DNA from: Cupriavidus sp. IDO
GTDB lineage: Bacteria; Pseudomonadota; Gammaproteobacteria; Burkholderiales; Burkholderiaceae
DNA length: 64,000 nt
NCBI RefSeq assembly: GCF_000812465.1
Contig: NZ_JWMA01000160.1
Span: forward strand, 1 to 64,000
Direction: 5' to 3'
The position numbers were made by a program, and so were the translations under genes. The notes below the pieces were generated by a model. It worked only from the letters and a program-made list of their open reading frames with translations, was not told the DNA's origin and searched no databases. Shown here piece after piece: positions 1 to 7,500 of this stretch; within the stretch, counting starts at the first letter, position 1, and each line of letters opens with the position of its first letter.

Positions 1-96
1 GCACAAGCGATCGACTTCGATCTGCGTCGTGCCGATCTTGCCCAAGACCTCTACTTCGCCCGGGCCTATCGCATAGGCAACCGTGATTGAGTCCTT
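1..96 (-). CDS. IS110-family transposase, second exon (partial, runs off left edge)
   Basis: Read on the minus strand, the 32 codons from 96 down to 1 begin KDSITVAYAIGPGEVEV and continue open to the window edge. They join in frame to the 14 codons at 5814-5773 to give YVGLDVH-KDSITVA, the typical N-terminus of IS110-family (DEDD, RuvC-like) transposases. The first catalytic aspartate is D12, three codons before the junction. The gene is interrupted exactly between His14 and Lys15 by the group II intron. Transposition activity would need correct splicing of the intron. The rest of the gene lies outside the window, so its integrity cannot be judged. The plus-strand frame over the same bases is a shadow. 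Confidence 0.85.
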
Positions 97-133
97 GTCG
101 GGTAGCAGCGACGCATTACTGCGTCGCCGCCCC

Positions 134-171
134 CTAAGAACCGGACGTGCGAGTCGCCCCGCATCCGGCTC
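134..171 (-). ncRNA. Group II intron domain V
   Basis: On the minus strand this 38-nt segment folds as the conserved catalytic domain V hairpin: GAGCCGGATG pairs with the segment ending CGTCCGGTTC, followed by TTAG. Domain VI follows directly at 133-97. Together they fix the 3' side of the intron. Confidence 0.85.
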
Positions 172-190
172 AAGCCATCCTTCAGCACCA

Positions 191-1618
191 CTAGGTGGCA
201 CCGGGCAGCCCAGCGGAACGTTTCGCGGATCGACGGCGGGCAAGGTAGGTGTCCCATGCCGGATCAAACGGATTGGCCAGTCCCCGGATTTTGATGTGGC
301 GCTGGATGGCGACCGTCGTTGCTCGGAAGAGTTGCAGGCCGCAGGTGTCACCCTCGGTTGAACCCTTCATTGCAAAATCCCAGGACCGGTGTCCGTCGCG
401 CCGGTAGTACCGTTGCCTGACCCACCGGGCTCCTTTCGTGGGGTGCCTACGTCTTGCCCACTTCCAGAGCAGGTGCCAGAGGTGCGAGTCTATCGTCGAG
501 AAGGTCGCTTTTGCCACGACGTGGCGATGATACATAGCCCATCCCCGAATGATCGGGTTCAGCCTACGGATCAACACCTCTTGGGTGACACTCGCGTTGT
601 CTTTTATGATTCCCCTGACCTTGTCGAGCAGCGATTTGATACCTTTCGTCGCTGGCTTGATCAGCAGTTTGCCGCCGTACTTGCGCACGTTCTGGCCAAG
701 GAAATCGAAACCCTCCGCTATGTTGGTGATTCTGGTTTTCTCTTCCGAGAGTTCCAGGCCTCGGGCGGCCATAAATTGCTTGACCGCGGGAAGCACCCGG
801 GATTCCAGCACATCTTTCGATACGCCAGTCACCACAAAGTCATCGGCATAACGGACGACGTTGAGCTGAGCCTGTCTGCGAGCAACTGTTGATGTTCCCA
901 CACTTGCACAAACTGCTGCTTCAAGCCCATCCAGCGCCATATTCGCGATCACAGGCGAGATGACACCCCCTTGGGGTGTACCCGCCCGCGACTCGAACAG
1001 GGTTCCCTCATCGATATATCCGGCCTGAAGCCACTTTCGCAGAACCTCCTTATCCATCGGTATGTTCTCCAGGAACCAGGAATGACTGAAGTTGTCGAAA
1101 CATCCTCGAATGTCACCCTCCAGAACCCATTCTGGCGAGGCACGCTTGGCCAGAACGTTGAAGCACTGTTCGATGGCGTCGGCGGTCGAGCGTCCGGGCC
1201 GAAAGCCGTAGGAATTGGCGTCTGCCAGGGTCTCTGCGATGGGTTCCAGAGCGAGCTTCCATAAAGCCTGCATCGCCCGGCACCGCATACATGGAATTCC
1301 CAGCGGGCGCTTCTTGCCGTTACTCTTGGGAATGTAAATCCGCCGCAGCGGCATCGCACGATAGCCGCGATGACGTAGCGACACCATTCCGTTCCATCTG
1401 GCCGCCGGGGACGGCCATATTCTGCCATCCACCCCCGGCGTCCTCTTACCGCGATTTTCCGTCACACGCTTCACGGCGAGCATCTTGCCGCTATGCGAGC
1501 GGGTCAGCAGACGTTGCAAGGCTTTCACCTTGCCCCATCGGCCTTCCCGAGTTGCCTTGGCTAATGTGGAGCTAACCGACATGTGGAGTTCGAGTAGAGT
1601 GCTGGCCTCGAGAGCCAC
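191..1618 (-). pseudogene. ltrA: Group II intron reverse transcriptase/maturase, C-terminal fragment
   Basis: The open frame is 475 codons, but only the part from base 1561 downward is maturase sequence; the first 18 or so codons are RIT end sequence. It contains the reverse transcriptase domain with the YADD active site at about residue 257, and a maturase/thumb (X) domain ending HIKIRGLANPFDPAW. It stops soon after, with no HNH endonuclease cysteines or histidines. The missing N-terminus is found 3.5 kb away at 5036-5161: ...VRIAK there joins ATREGRW here through the shared codons GCC AAG. The intact protein would be about 496 aa. A truncated protein could start at the ATG at 1582, but it would lack the N-terminal RT-0-like segment. 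Activity is doubtful. Confidence 0.85.
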
Positions 1619-1642
1619 TGGCTCAGTTCGAACTCCACATAA
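1562..1642. repeat. RIT left terminal repeat array
   Basis: Boxes TAATGTGGAG (1562-1571), ACATGTGGAG (1579-1588) and the inverted CTCCACATAA (1633-1642). The second and third sit inside a 13-bp perfect inverted repeat, ATGTGGAGTTCGA at 1581-1593 and its complement at 1628-1640. These are likely binding sites of the three recombinases (inference from symmetry with the right end). Confidence 0.8.
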
Positions 1643-1651
1643 TTTTCCAGC

Positions 1652-2683
1652 CTACAGCCGACGCAGCCAATCGATGATATCGGGTTGTTTGGGAGTGTTC
1701 TGACTGGTTGGCGCCTGTCCGCCCAGGATATCAGGAAAGACCTGCGCAAGCGCCTGCCGCTTGATATCCATGTCGGCTCTCGCGTAGATCATGGTCGTAT
1801 TCAGCGTGCTATGCCCAAGCCATTGACTGATTGTTGCAAAGTCGAAACCGGCTTTGAGTAACGCAACGGCGGTTCCGTGACGCAGTGAATGAGGATGGAT
1901 TCGCTTGGCACGAAGGGTGTCGACGTCTTCGGCGGCAGCCGTAACATACTTGCTAAGCAGATATCGCACACCGAAGCGGGTAAGTTGACCGCCATGATTG
2001 TTGCGAAACAAGAAGTCCTCGCGGTCCTCAAGAACATCAGGCCGCGCTCGTGGCAAATCTCGCAGCAACCTGGCAGTACGAGCCCAGATTGGGCAGAAGC
2101 GTATCTTGCCACCCTTACCCTTCAGTCTAACCTGGCATGGCGATTGGAAGCGTACATCGCAACGGCGCAGATCGAGGATCTCTTGCACTCGGGCGCCCGT
2201 GTTGAACAGCACGGCAAAGAGCGCGTAATCGCGTTGGCCAGCTTCGGTGGAGCGGTCAATTTTATCGAGAACCGCCTTGACTTCAGAAGCCTCCAGATAT
2301 TCGACTGGTGCCTGCCTTGCTCCTCGCTTGAACGGTAGTGCCAATATCCGCTGCCATTCGAGCATGTGTTCTGGATAGTGGTTCGACAGGAACCGCGAGA
2401 ATGTATGGAGCGCAGCCAATCGAGCGTTACGGGTGCTAATGCCGTTGCTGCGCTTCTCCTGGATGAACGTCAGGAACCGACTGACGGCTTCCGAATTGAT
2501 ATCGCAAAGGTCGAGCCTGTCCACGGGCCGTGAAGAATCCTCGGATAGGTAACGTAGGAACAGCACGATGGCATCTCGGTAGCCACGAATCGTGTGTTCG
2601 CTCATACCGCGCAAGGTCGGAAGATATTCGTGGAAGAAGCGTACCAGTGAGCGTCCAAGTTCGTTTGGATGACTGGGATTCAT
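1652..2683 (-). CDS. RIT tyrosine recombinase, third gene
   Basis: This 343-aa site-specific recombinase has an N-terminal SAM-like core-binding domain (about 15-105) and a C-terminal catalytic domain. Visible catalytic residues are R165 (NTGARVQEIL), H265 and R268 (HSLRH), H291 (WLGHS) and the nucleophile Y300 (MIYARAD). It is the last gene of the trio; its ATG overlaps the stop of the middle gene by 4 bp, implying translational coupling. All five active-site positions match the family, so this protein looks catalytically competent. In RIT elements the three recombinases are presumed to act together on the element ends. The gene stops 10 bp from the inner end box at 1642. Confidence 0.9.
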   Translation of the reverse strand: MNPSHPNELGRSLVRFFHEYLPTLRGMSEHTIRGYRDAIVLFLRYLSEDSSRPVDRLDLCDINSEAVSRFLTFIQEKRSNGISTRNARLAALHTFSRFLSNHYPEHMLEWQRILALPFKRGARQAPVEYLEASEVKAVLDKIDRSTEAGQRDYALFAVLFNTGARVQEILDLRRCDVRFQSPCQVRLKGKGGKIRFCPIWARTARLLRDLPRARPDVLEDREDFLFRNNHGGQLTRFGVRYLLSKYVTAAAEDVDTLRAKRIHPHSLRHGTAVALLKAGFDFATISQWLGHSTLNTTMIYARADMDIKRQALAQVFPDILGGQAPTSQNTPKQPDIIDWLRRL

Positions 2684-3651
2684 GATGCACCTCCATCAAT
2701 CACATGGCCAAAGTGTGCTTCGAAGCGTTGGCTGGCCACTGCCACAAGTGACGGAATCCACTTCAGATAGTACGCAGTCGAGACGATGGACACGTGGCCC
2801 ATATACAGTGCGAGCTTGGGAAGCTGTGATTGCACGTCGAGTCCCTCTCGGTACCATCGCAGGAGGGCCTGAAGAGCAAAGACATGTCTCATATCATGAA
2901 CGCGTGGGCAATGCCCATCGCTGCCGAGCACATTGGCGGCATGGAACACGTTCTGGATAGCTTCTCGAAGACCGCCAACGGAATAACCGCGAAATCCGTT
3001 CGCGAAACTGCAAAGCAAGGGGGACGTCGATTCGTTGCGTGAAGGTAATGTCAACCGCAGCTTAAGATACGACTGCAGTTCCTGGCGCGCGTCGGTCGAG
3101 AGCGGAACAAATCTGGATTTGTGAAATTTGGACTCGCGAATATGTAATACCCCTTGTTCAATGTCGGCGTCGCCGATCGTCAGTCGTGCCACTTCTCCTA
3201 TGCGCAGGCCTGTCGTATAAAGCAGGACCACTGCCAGCCGGACGACGGCCGGCCGTAGTGGCCCTCGATGAGTCGCAGGCAATCGGTCCGCCGCAGCAAG
3301 CATCCGTGCCACTTCCTGTTCGCCGAAGATGGACGGCGGACGACAAGCGACCAGGCGAGGAAAGCAATTGATGTCCGGGATGAAACATGCTGGTTCTGTA
3401 CGTTGCCGGTAGAGACAGAACTTACGAACGATCAACTGCCGTTTCCGACGATGATTGATACAAACTCCAGATAGCGAGTTACACCAGGCCTCAAACTGGG
3501 CCGAGTCAAGGTCTGTTGCGCACCGGTCCAACAGGAAGCGCCCCAGCGAAACCAGGGTCATCTGCTCATAACGGTAATCACGGCCGAGGGCGCGTCTTGT
3601 GGCAACATACCGCTCGACGAGCGGACCAAGGGGGAAATCATACGGTTTCAT
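2680..3651 (-). CDS. RIT tyrosine recombinase, middle gene
   Basis: 323 aa when started at the ATG at 3651, which is preceded by a GGGAGGG ribosome site; a start 51 nt upstream is possible but has no such site. Catalytic residues of the tyrosine recombinase family are present: R150 (TTGLRIGEV), H252 and R255 (HDMRH), H286 (YMGH) and Y294 or Y295 (STAYYLK). The N-terminal core-binding domain spans about residues 8-95. It overlaps the upstream recombinase by 14 bp and the downstream one by 4 bp, so the three are one transcription and translation unit. Its role is strand exchange at the element ends together with its partners (family knowledge). Confidence 0.9.
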   Translation of the reverse strand: MKPYDFPLGPLVERYVATRRALGRDYRYEQMTLVSLGRFLLDRCATDLDSAQFEAWCNSLSGVCINHRRKRQLIVRKFCLYRQRTEPACFIPDINCFPRLVACRPPSIFGEQEVARMLAAADRLPATHRGPLRPAVVRLAVVLLYTTGLRIGEVARLTIGDADIEQGVLHIRESKFHKSRFVPLSTDARQELQSYLKLRLTLPSRNESTSPLLCSFANGFRGYSVGGLREAIQNVFHAANVLGSDGHCPRVHDMRHVFALQALLRWYREGLDVQSQLPKLALYMGHVSIVSTAYYLKWIPSLVAVASQRFEAHFGHVIDGGAS

Positions 3652-4873
3652 GTTGCCCTCCCTCTGCCTCGGCAAGCCGTGGCAACGACAATCCGACTTC
3701 ACGCAGGCTCTCGATCTGCAGACGTAGATAGACGTGGGTGCTTTCTACAGTTCGATGGCCTAGCAGGTCTCCAATGGCCTTGATGCCGACTCCGCGCTCC
3801 AGCAAATGCATTGCGAACCCATGGCGCAAGCTGTACGACGAAGTCCCTTCAAGAGGTAGTCCGCTTTGGCGCGCCCGTCTTCGGTAGATGGATCGTATTG
3901 AAGTGCTCGTCAGTGCCTGAGCAGGTGCGCGGAGGCGCAGAAATAGCGAAGGAAGGGCGCTCGGCGGGCGGACGTCGTAAACGTAGCGGCGAAGTAGCGC
4001 AAGTGCGGCGGATGGCAGAGGCAGGACCAACCTCGAGCGCGTCTTGCGTTGCTCCACCTGAAGTGTTCCGGAAGACCAGTTGATCGAGTCCAGATTCAGC
4101 AATGCGACCTCAGACGGGCGCAAACCGAAATAGGCCATCAGGTAGAGAATGGCATGATCCCGATATCCCGCGGCTTCAGTCTGGTCGATTGTGTCCAGAA
4201 ACGCGAGGGTGAGCTTCCACGGGAGAGCCTTGGGTGGCAACTCGCCTTGATACACCCTGGGTGTATCGATGCCATCAAGCCGCGCGAGAACTTCGCCCCG
4301 GTCATAGCAAAATCGCAGAAAAGAACGCAACTGACCCACCGGCTGTTGCAGCGTGGTGCGCTTCAAGCGTTGTCCGGCAGCAGTAACAAAGGATTCGACT
4401 GCGCACGCGGAGATCGTACTGACCGGAGAATCAGGCTTAACGGCATGACTGAGGAAGGCATATGCCGTATCCAGATGATGTTTGGTAGTCTCGACGGCGT
4501 AGCCGCGCGCTTCAAGCAAATACTCCCGATATGCAACCAGGACGCGCGTAAAGCGGCCGAACTCAGGTTCGGACATCAGGCACCCTTGGCCAGTCGAGAT
4601 CAGGAACCGTTGAAAATTGTGTCCGGTAGCCCGGTATTGCTCCGGGCGCGTCGAAAATAAGAATAGCTCGGCAAGTTGGCCACGAGTCAATCCCCGTTGA
4701 GGTGGAAACGCTCCAGCGCGTTCGAGCGCCTGACGGAGCCTCAGAACATGACCCCTGGTCGCCTTGCGCGAATATCCGCGATTCGTCAGCCATTCGGCGA
4801 ATCTGTGTAGCCAGGGCGCCACCGGTGATTCGGCGTAGCGTCCATGTGCCTTGGGAAATGGTTCCGTGAGCAT
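3638..4873 (-). CDS. RIT tyrosine recombinase, first gene
   Basis: This 411-aa protein is the largest of the trio. It has an extra N-terminal segment (about 1-100), a core-binding domain (about 105-200) and a catalytic domain. R252 (FGLRPSEV), R350-H351 (YSLRHGFA), H373 (LLGHRTVES) and Y382 (VYLRL) are visible. The usual HxLR histidine is a tyrosine here (YSLR), a change from the consensus that may alter its part in catalysis. It is the first gene from the right end; the 55 bp between its ATG and the inner end box at 4929-4938 must hold the promoter, so transcription may depend on sequences in the element end and be sensitive to recombinase binding there (inference). Confidence 0.9.
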   Translation of the reverse strand: MLTEPFPKAHGRYAESPVAPWLHRFAEWLTNRGYSRKATRGHVLRLRQALERAGAFPPQRGLTRGQLAELFLFSTRPEQYRATGHNFQRFLISTGQGCLMSEPEFGRFTRVLVAYREYLLEARGYAVETTKHHLDTAYAFLSHAVKPDSPVSTISACAVESFVTAAGQRLKRTTLQQPVGQLRSFLRFCYDRGEVLARLDGIDTPRVYQGELPPKALPWKLTLAFLDTIDQTEAAGYRDHAILYLMAYFGLRPSEVALLNLDSINWSSGTLQVEQRKTRSRLVLPLPSAALALLRRYVYDVRPPSALPSLFLRLRAPAQALTSTSIRSIYRRRARQSGLPLEGTSSYSLRHGFAMHLLERGVGIKAIGDLLGHRTVESTHVYLRLQIESLREVGLSLPRLAEAEGGQHETV

Positions 4874-4928
4874 GGTGCCTCCGTAAAGTTGCTCAGAGGG
4901 AATATCACCCTACGCCAAACGTTCAAGG

Positions 4929-5009
4929 TTATGTGGAGGGAAGATGCTGAGGGTATGGACCAGCGCGACTGAAGCCGCGGAGCTTCACATAACGAAGTGC
5001 TACACATTA
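4929..5009. repeat. RIT right terminal repeat array
   Basis: Boxes TTATGTGGAG (4929-4938), inverted CTTCACATAA (4983-4992) and inverted CTACACATTA (5000-5009). Order and spacing (44 bp and 7 bp) mirror the left end exactly. It also lies just upstream of the first recombinase gene, so it may double as its promoter/operator region. Confidence 0.8.
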
Positions 5010-5010
5010 G

Positions 5011-5040
5011 CCAAGTAACGTTATGTGCAACGTTACTTGG
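5011..5040. promoter_or_regulatory. RIT core recombination site (12-bp arms, 6-bp spacer)
   Basis: CCAAGTAACGTT (5011-5022), spacer ATGTGC (5023-5028), then the exact inverted complement AACGTTACTTGG (5029-5040). Two short inverted arms around a 6-bp spacer is the standard form of a tyrosine recombinase core site. It is complete only at the right end; the left end retains only CTTGGC of it. Confidence 0.6.
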
Positions 5041-5161
5041 CGATACGCACCTGAAGTCGTTTCACTTCTGCGTCGATCTGCGACCAGTCCGCCTGATCCC
5101 ACATCTGCGCAGCGCGCGAGGGCGCACCAGCCCCGAGCGCTTTCGCGTCGGTTGCCGTCAT
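5036..5161 (-). pseudogene. Group II intron maturase, N-terminal fragment
   Basis: From the ATG at 5161 the minus strand encodes 42 residues, beginning MTATDAKALGAG and ending with WSQIDAEVKRLQVRIAK, followed at once by a TAA that belongs to the RIT core site. This is the conserved N-terminal segment of bacterial group II intron proteins (W..id......V.rLQ.RI.kA). It continues in frame in the fragment ending at 191. The frame is open further upstream to 5356, but the ATG at 5161 gives the usual start position relative to the conserved segment. Confidence 0.8.
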
Positions 5162-5772
5162 CTGCTTTCCCTCGTATAACGATTGGTCAAAGTTATCCCG
5201 CCATGAATGACCGCGCGGAAGTCTGCCCGCTTTCGCGTCGGGCAATGTCTCAGCCCGTATCCCGTCCATTACAGCCGGGCATTCGCTTTCTCCGCATTCC
5301 TTTACCCACCGCGCCAACAGCGTTCCTTGCGGTTCGCCTGCCGTTGCCGGCAGCACGATGGGCTTACCCTGTTCCGCTTGAGTCTCTGAGCGGGGCGGAC
5401 CCTTCCTATTCGCCGGCGGCTAGGCGTCCATGGTGGCCCAGTCCACGAGGGCCACTCCACACCGCGTACCGTTTTGGTTCAAGCCTGTCAGCACGTTTGG
5501 CTTGTTTCTTGGTGACGACGTTTATCGGAAGTTCACATGTGTTGGTCGTACCCGCCCGTCCCTTGCTCCTCTCCGCCTCTGTGCTGGCAGATTCCACCTC
5601 ACCTCGCGGTTCGGCGTACCGGTTATCCGGCGGCTACGTTGTCCCCGGAGCTTCACACCAAGCTGTTGCCGGCTCGGCATGTCCGGGTAGGGAACGGTTG
5701 ATGGAACAACCGGTTTCATCAGGTCATACCTTCTCCAGTGAAACAGAAACTTAAGCGACTTTCAGGTCGCAC
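5162..5772 (-). ncRNA. Group II intron ribozyme domains I-III
   Basis: About 610 nt between the intron 5' end (GTGCGACC at 5772-5765) and the maturase start. This is the expected size and place for domains I-III. Candidate EBS1 (GTGAAC, 5536-5531) is complementary to the last six bases of the 5' exon. I did not fold the whole region. Small frames on either strand here are not genes. Confidence 0.7.
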
Positions 5773-5814
5773 GTGAACGTCCAGACCGACGTACAGAGTG
5801 CTATCGTCTTTCAT
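5773..5814 (-). CDS. IS110-family transposase, first exon
   Basis: Fourteen codons, MKDDSTLYVGLDVH, from the ATG at 5814 to the group II intron boundary. YVGLDVHK is the signature N-terminus of IS110/IS1111 transposases, with D12 the first DEDD catalytic aspartate. The gene continues at base 96. The intron therefore sits inside the most conserved start of the transposase gene, a site that gives a homing-type intron a conserved target in many IS copies (inference). Confidence 0.85.
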
Positions 5815-6506
5815 GCTGGCCTCCGCGTGGGAAATAAGCCGTTGAGTGGCGGATTCGCCTCCCCCTCAATGCGGCTCTGGCAGCAATGCTAATCCGCGTC
5901 TGGTTCCCCACGGCGGCCAGCCTCGCTGCCACGGGAGTCATACTGACTTACTGTCCTCGGCGGACGGCCAGTCTTATCGTAGCGTGCGCGTGTTTTTGTA
6001 CGGGTATGGGCTTCAGGGCATAGCTACGATGCCTGCCGCGTGGTAACGAGAGGGCGCGAGGCATTGATAGGCCGTCCTCCCGACCTCGTGAGAGGGGAGT
6101 GGTACGCGGCTTGAGGTCCGTCCGTCTGCGCAGCGACATCGCGCACCACGGTTGTGGTCCGGCACCTCTTGCCGCAGGCACGCCGTTCGATCACTGAGCC
6201 ACTCCGCTCTCACGAGGTCGGGAGGACAGCGCTGTTCCCGGCGTTGCCCTTGGCGATCTGCGCGGCAGGCAGTCCAGCTATGCGCTGAAGCAAATACCCG
6301 TACAAAAACCGTAGCTCACTACGATAAGACTCCCGCCCGGCGGGCAAGAAAGCGCTTTTTGCTTCCTTTTTGGCGCAGTCAAAAAGGGAGTCGCCGGCTA
6401 CGCCGGCGAAACAGCAGAGCATCCAAGAACCCAAACGCCGCAATCCAGCGAAGAACAGGTTGGGCGACGACGGCACCGATGGTCCACTGGTGCCGGCATC
6501 CCGTGT
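5815..6506. other. Non-coding IS110 upstream end and adjacent repeats
   Basis: No credible gene in 692 bp. The first 100-150 bp directly upstream of the transposase ATG would be the IS110 non-coding end. In IS110-group elements this end encodes the bridge RNA that guides target choice (established for the family; not demonstrated here). The outer IS boundary is not visible to me, as this family often lacks terminal inverted repeats. The rest is dominated by the inverted repeat pair at 5968-6098 and 6200-6333. A GC-rich tract with a hairpin follows at 6330-6410. Confidence 0.55.
5968..6333. repeat. Long imperfect inverted repeat, about 130-bp arms
   Basis: The arm at about 5970-6098 (begins AGTCTTATCGTAG, includes TTTTTGTACGGGTAT) matches the reverse complement of about 6200-6331 over its length without large gaps, at roughly three-quarters identity by eye. 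The best-kept segment is TCCTCCCGACCTCGTGAGAG. A central spacer of about 100 bp separates the arms. The two arms look like two diverged copies of one dispersed intergenic repeat in opposite orientation, next to the IS110 end. Confidence 0.7.
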
Positions 6507-7475
6507 ATGCTGAACGTGGCTTCATTCTTCCGATTTCCGACCTTGCCCACGTCATCCGATCCGGCCGCCGGCCGCCGCCAGGGCCGGCTGCTGACCCAGC
6601 TTTCCACGCAGCTGCGCAACCGGGCGGGCGCCCAGGTACGCGCGCTGACCCGCAGCAATTCCGGCCTCACGCTGGATTACGACAACCCACCCGGCGACCC
6701 GGGGCTGTTCGGCCCCGACGCGGTCTGCTGGCGCGTGCACTCGGATTTTCCTGCGATGCTGGCGGGCGGTGTCAGCGCCTTGCTGTTGCAGACGCTGCAC
6801 CCGCTGGCGCTCGCCGGCGTATGGGACCACTCCACCTTCCGCACCGACATGCAGGGGCGCCTGGGCCGCACCGCGCAGTTCATCGCCGGCACCACCTACG
6901 GCAGCCGCGCCGATGCCCTGGCGCTGATCGAACGCGTGCGGCGCATCCATGCGGGTGTCTCCGGCACGGCACCCGACGGGCGGCCTTATGCGGCGACGGA
7001 CCCGGCGCTGCTGACCTGGGTCCATGTGGCGGAGGTGTCGAGCTTCCTGGCGGGGTACCTGCGCTACGTGGGTCCGCTCAGCGAATCCGAGCAGGACCGC
7101 TACTACGGCGAGGTGGCGCACATCGCGGAATTGCTCGGCGCCACCAGCGTGCCGCGTTCGCGCGCGGCGATCGCCGGCTACCTCGAATCGATGCGGCCCC
7201 AGCTGCAAGTGAGCGAGCGCACACGCGAGGTGGTGCGGCTGGTGATGATCATGCCGGTGGCCAATCCACTATTGAAGCCGGCCGTGCGCGTGATGGCCTA
7301 TGCCGGCATTGCGCTGCTGCCGCGCTGGGCGCGACAGGCGCTGAGCCTGGAGGGCCCCTCGGTGCGCCGGCCGGTCTCGCTGGCGGGCATGCAGGTGCTG
7401 GCGCCGACGCTGCGCTGGGTGCTGGGCGGCGGGCTTGCGGTGCGGGCGCGGCGGCGCGTGGCGAGCGGCGGATAG
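6507..7475 (+). CDS. Oxygenase MpaB family protein (DUF2236)
   Basis: 322 aa. The family signature is visible at about residues 95-130 (LLLQTLHPLALAGVWDHS, then R and GTTYG), which matches the DUF2236 / MpaB / rubber-oxygenase fold, where histidines bind a b-type heme. Known members cleave polyisoprene or fungal meroterpenoid intermediates, but most bacterial members have no known substrate, so only an oxygenase role is inferred. It has no clear signal peptide. The ATG at 6507 is taken; a downstream start is not excluded. It converges with the exporter gene 25 bp away, across a GC-rich inverted repeat (7476-7498) that could terminate both. Confidence 0.8.
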   Translation: MLNVASFFRFPTLPTSSDPAAGRRQGRLLTQLSTQLRNRAGAQVRALTRSNSGLTLDYDNPPGDPGLFGPDAVCWRVHSDFPAMLAGGVSALLLQTLHPLALAGVWDHSTFRTDMQGRLGRTAQFIAGTTYGSRADALALIERVRRIHAGVSGTAPDGRPYAATDPALLTWVHVAEVSSFLAGYLRYVGPLSESEQDRYYGEVAHIAELLGATSVPRSRAAIAGYLESMRPQLQVSERTREVVRLVMIMPVANPLLKPAVRVMAYAGIALLPRWARQALSLEGPSVRRPVSLAGMQVLAPTLRWVLGGGLAVRARRRVASGG

Positions 7476-7500
7476 CCGGCGCCGGCCTCCGCCGGCCTTG

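Larger units (their letters stand above)
1556..5041 (-). mobile_element. Recombinase-in-trio (RIT) element
   Basis: Three overlapping tyrosine recombinase genes on the minus strand fill the element, the defining layout of RIT elements known from Cupriavidus and other genera. CTTGGC flanks it directly at 1556-1561 and 5036-5041. Each end carries the same three 10-bp boxes of form NNATGTGNAG: left 1562-1571, 1579-1588 and inverted 1633-1642; right 5000-5009, 4983-4992 and 4929-4938 in mirror order. Spacing is 7 bp and then 44 bp at both ends. Deleting 1562-5041 (element plus one CTTGGC) restores the maturase reading frame, so the boundaries are supported to within the 6-bp repeat. The exact strand-exchange point within it is not resolved. 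Confidence 0.9.
97..5772 (-). mobile_element. Group II intron, interrupted by a RIT element
   Basis: The 5' end at 5772 reads GTGCGACC on the minus strand, the group II consensus start. The 3' end at 97 reads CTACCCGAC. A classic domain V hairpin lies at 134-171 (minus, starting GAGCCGGATG and ending CGGTTCTTAG), and domain VI with its unpaired adenosine region at about 108-127. The last six exon bases (GTTCAC, 5778-5773) pair perfectly with GTGAAC at 5536-5531, a candidate EBS1. Domain IV holds the maturase gene, split by the RIT at 1556-5041. Without the RIT the intron is about 2.2 kb, a normal size. The ribozyme parts on both sides of the insertion look intact, so splicing with a maturase supplied in trans is conceivable (inference). 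Confidence 0.88.

Noticed and set aside
1-90. Plus-strand frame ending LYFARAYRIGNRD and a stop, looking like a protein C-terminus
   Set aside because: The minus strand over the same bases continues the IS110 transposase in perfect frame from 5773, so the plus frame is a shadow.
1652-4873. Tn554-like transposon as the identity of the three recombinases
   Set aside because: Tn554 has two tyrosine recombinases plus a small TnpC; here all three genes carry tyrosine recombinase catalytic residues and overlap, the RIT layout.
5968-6333. Inverted repeats considered as integron attC sites or a CRISPR-like array
   Set aside because: Only two long arms, no integrase gene, no short regularly spaced repeats.
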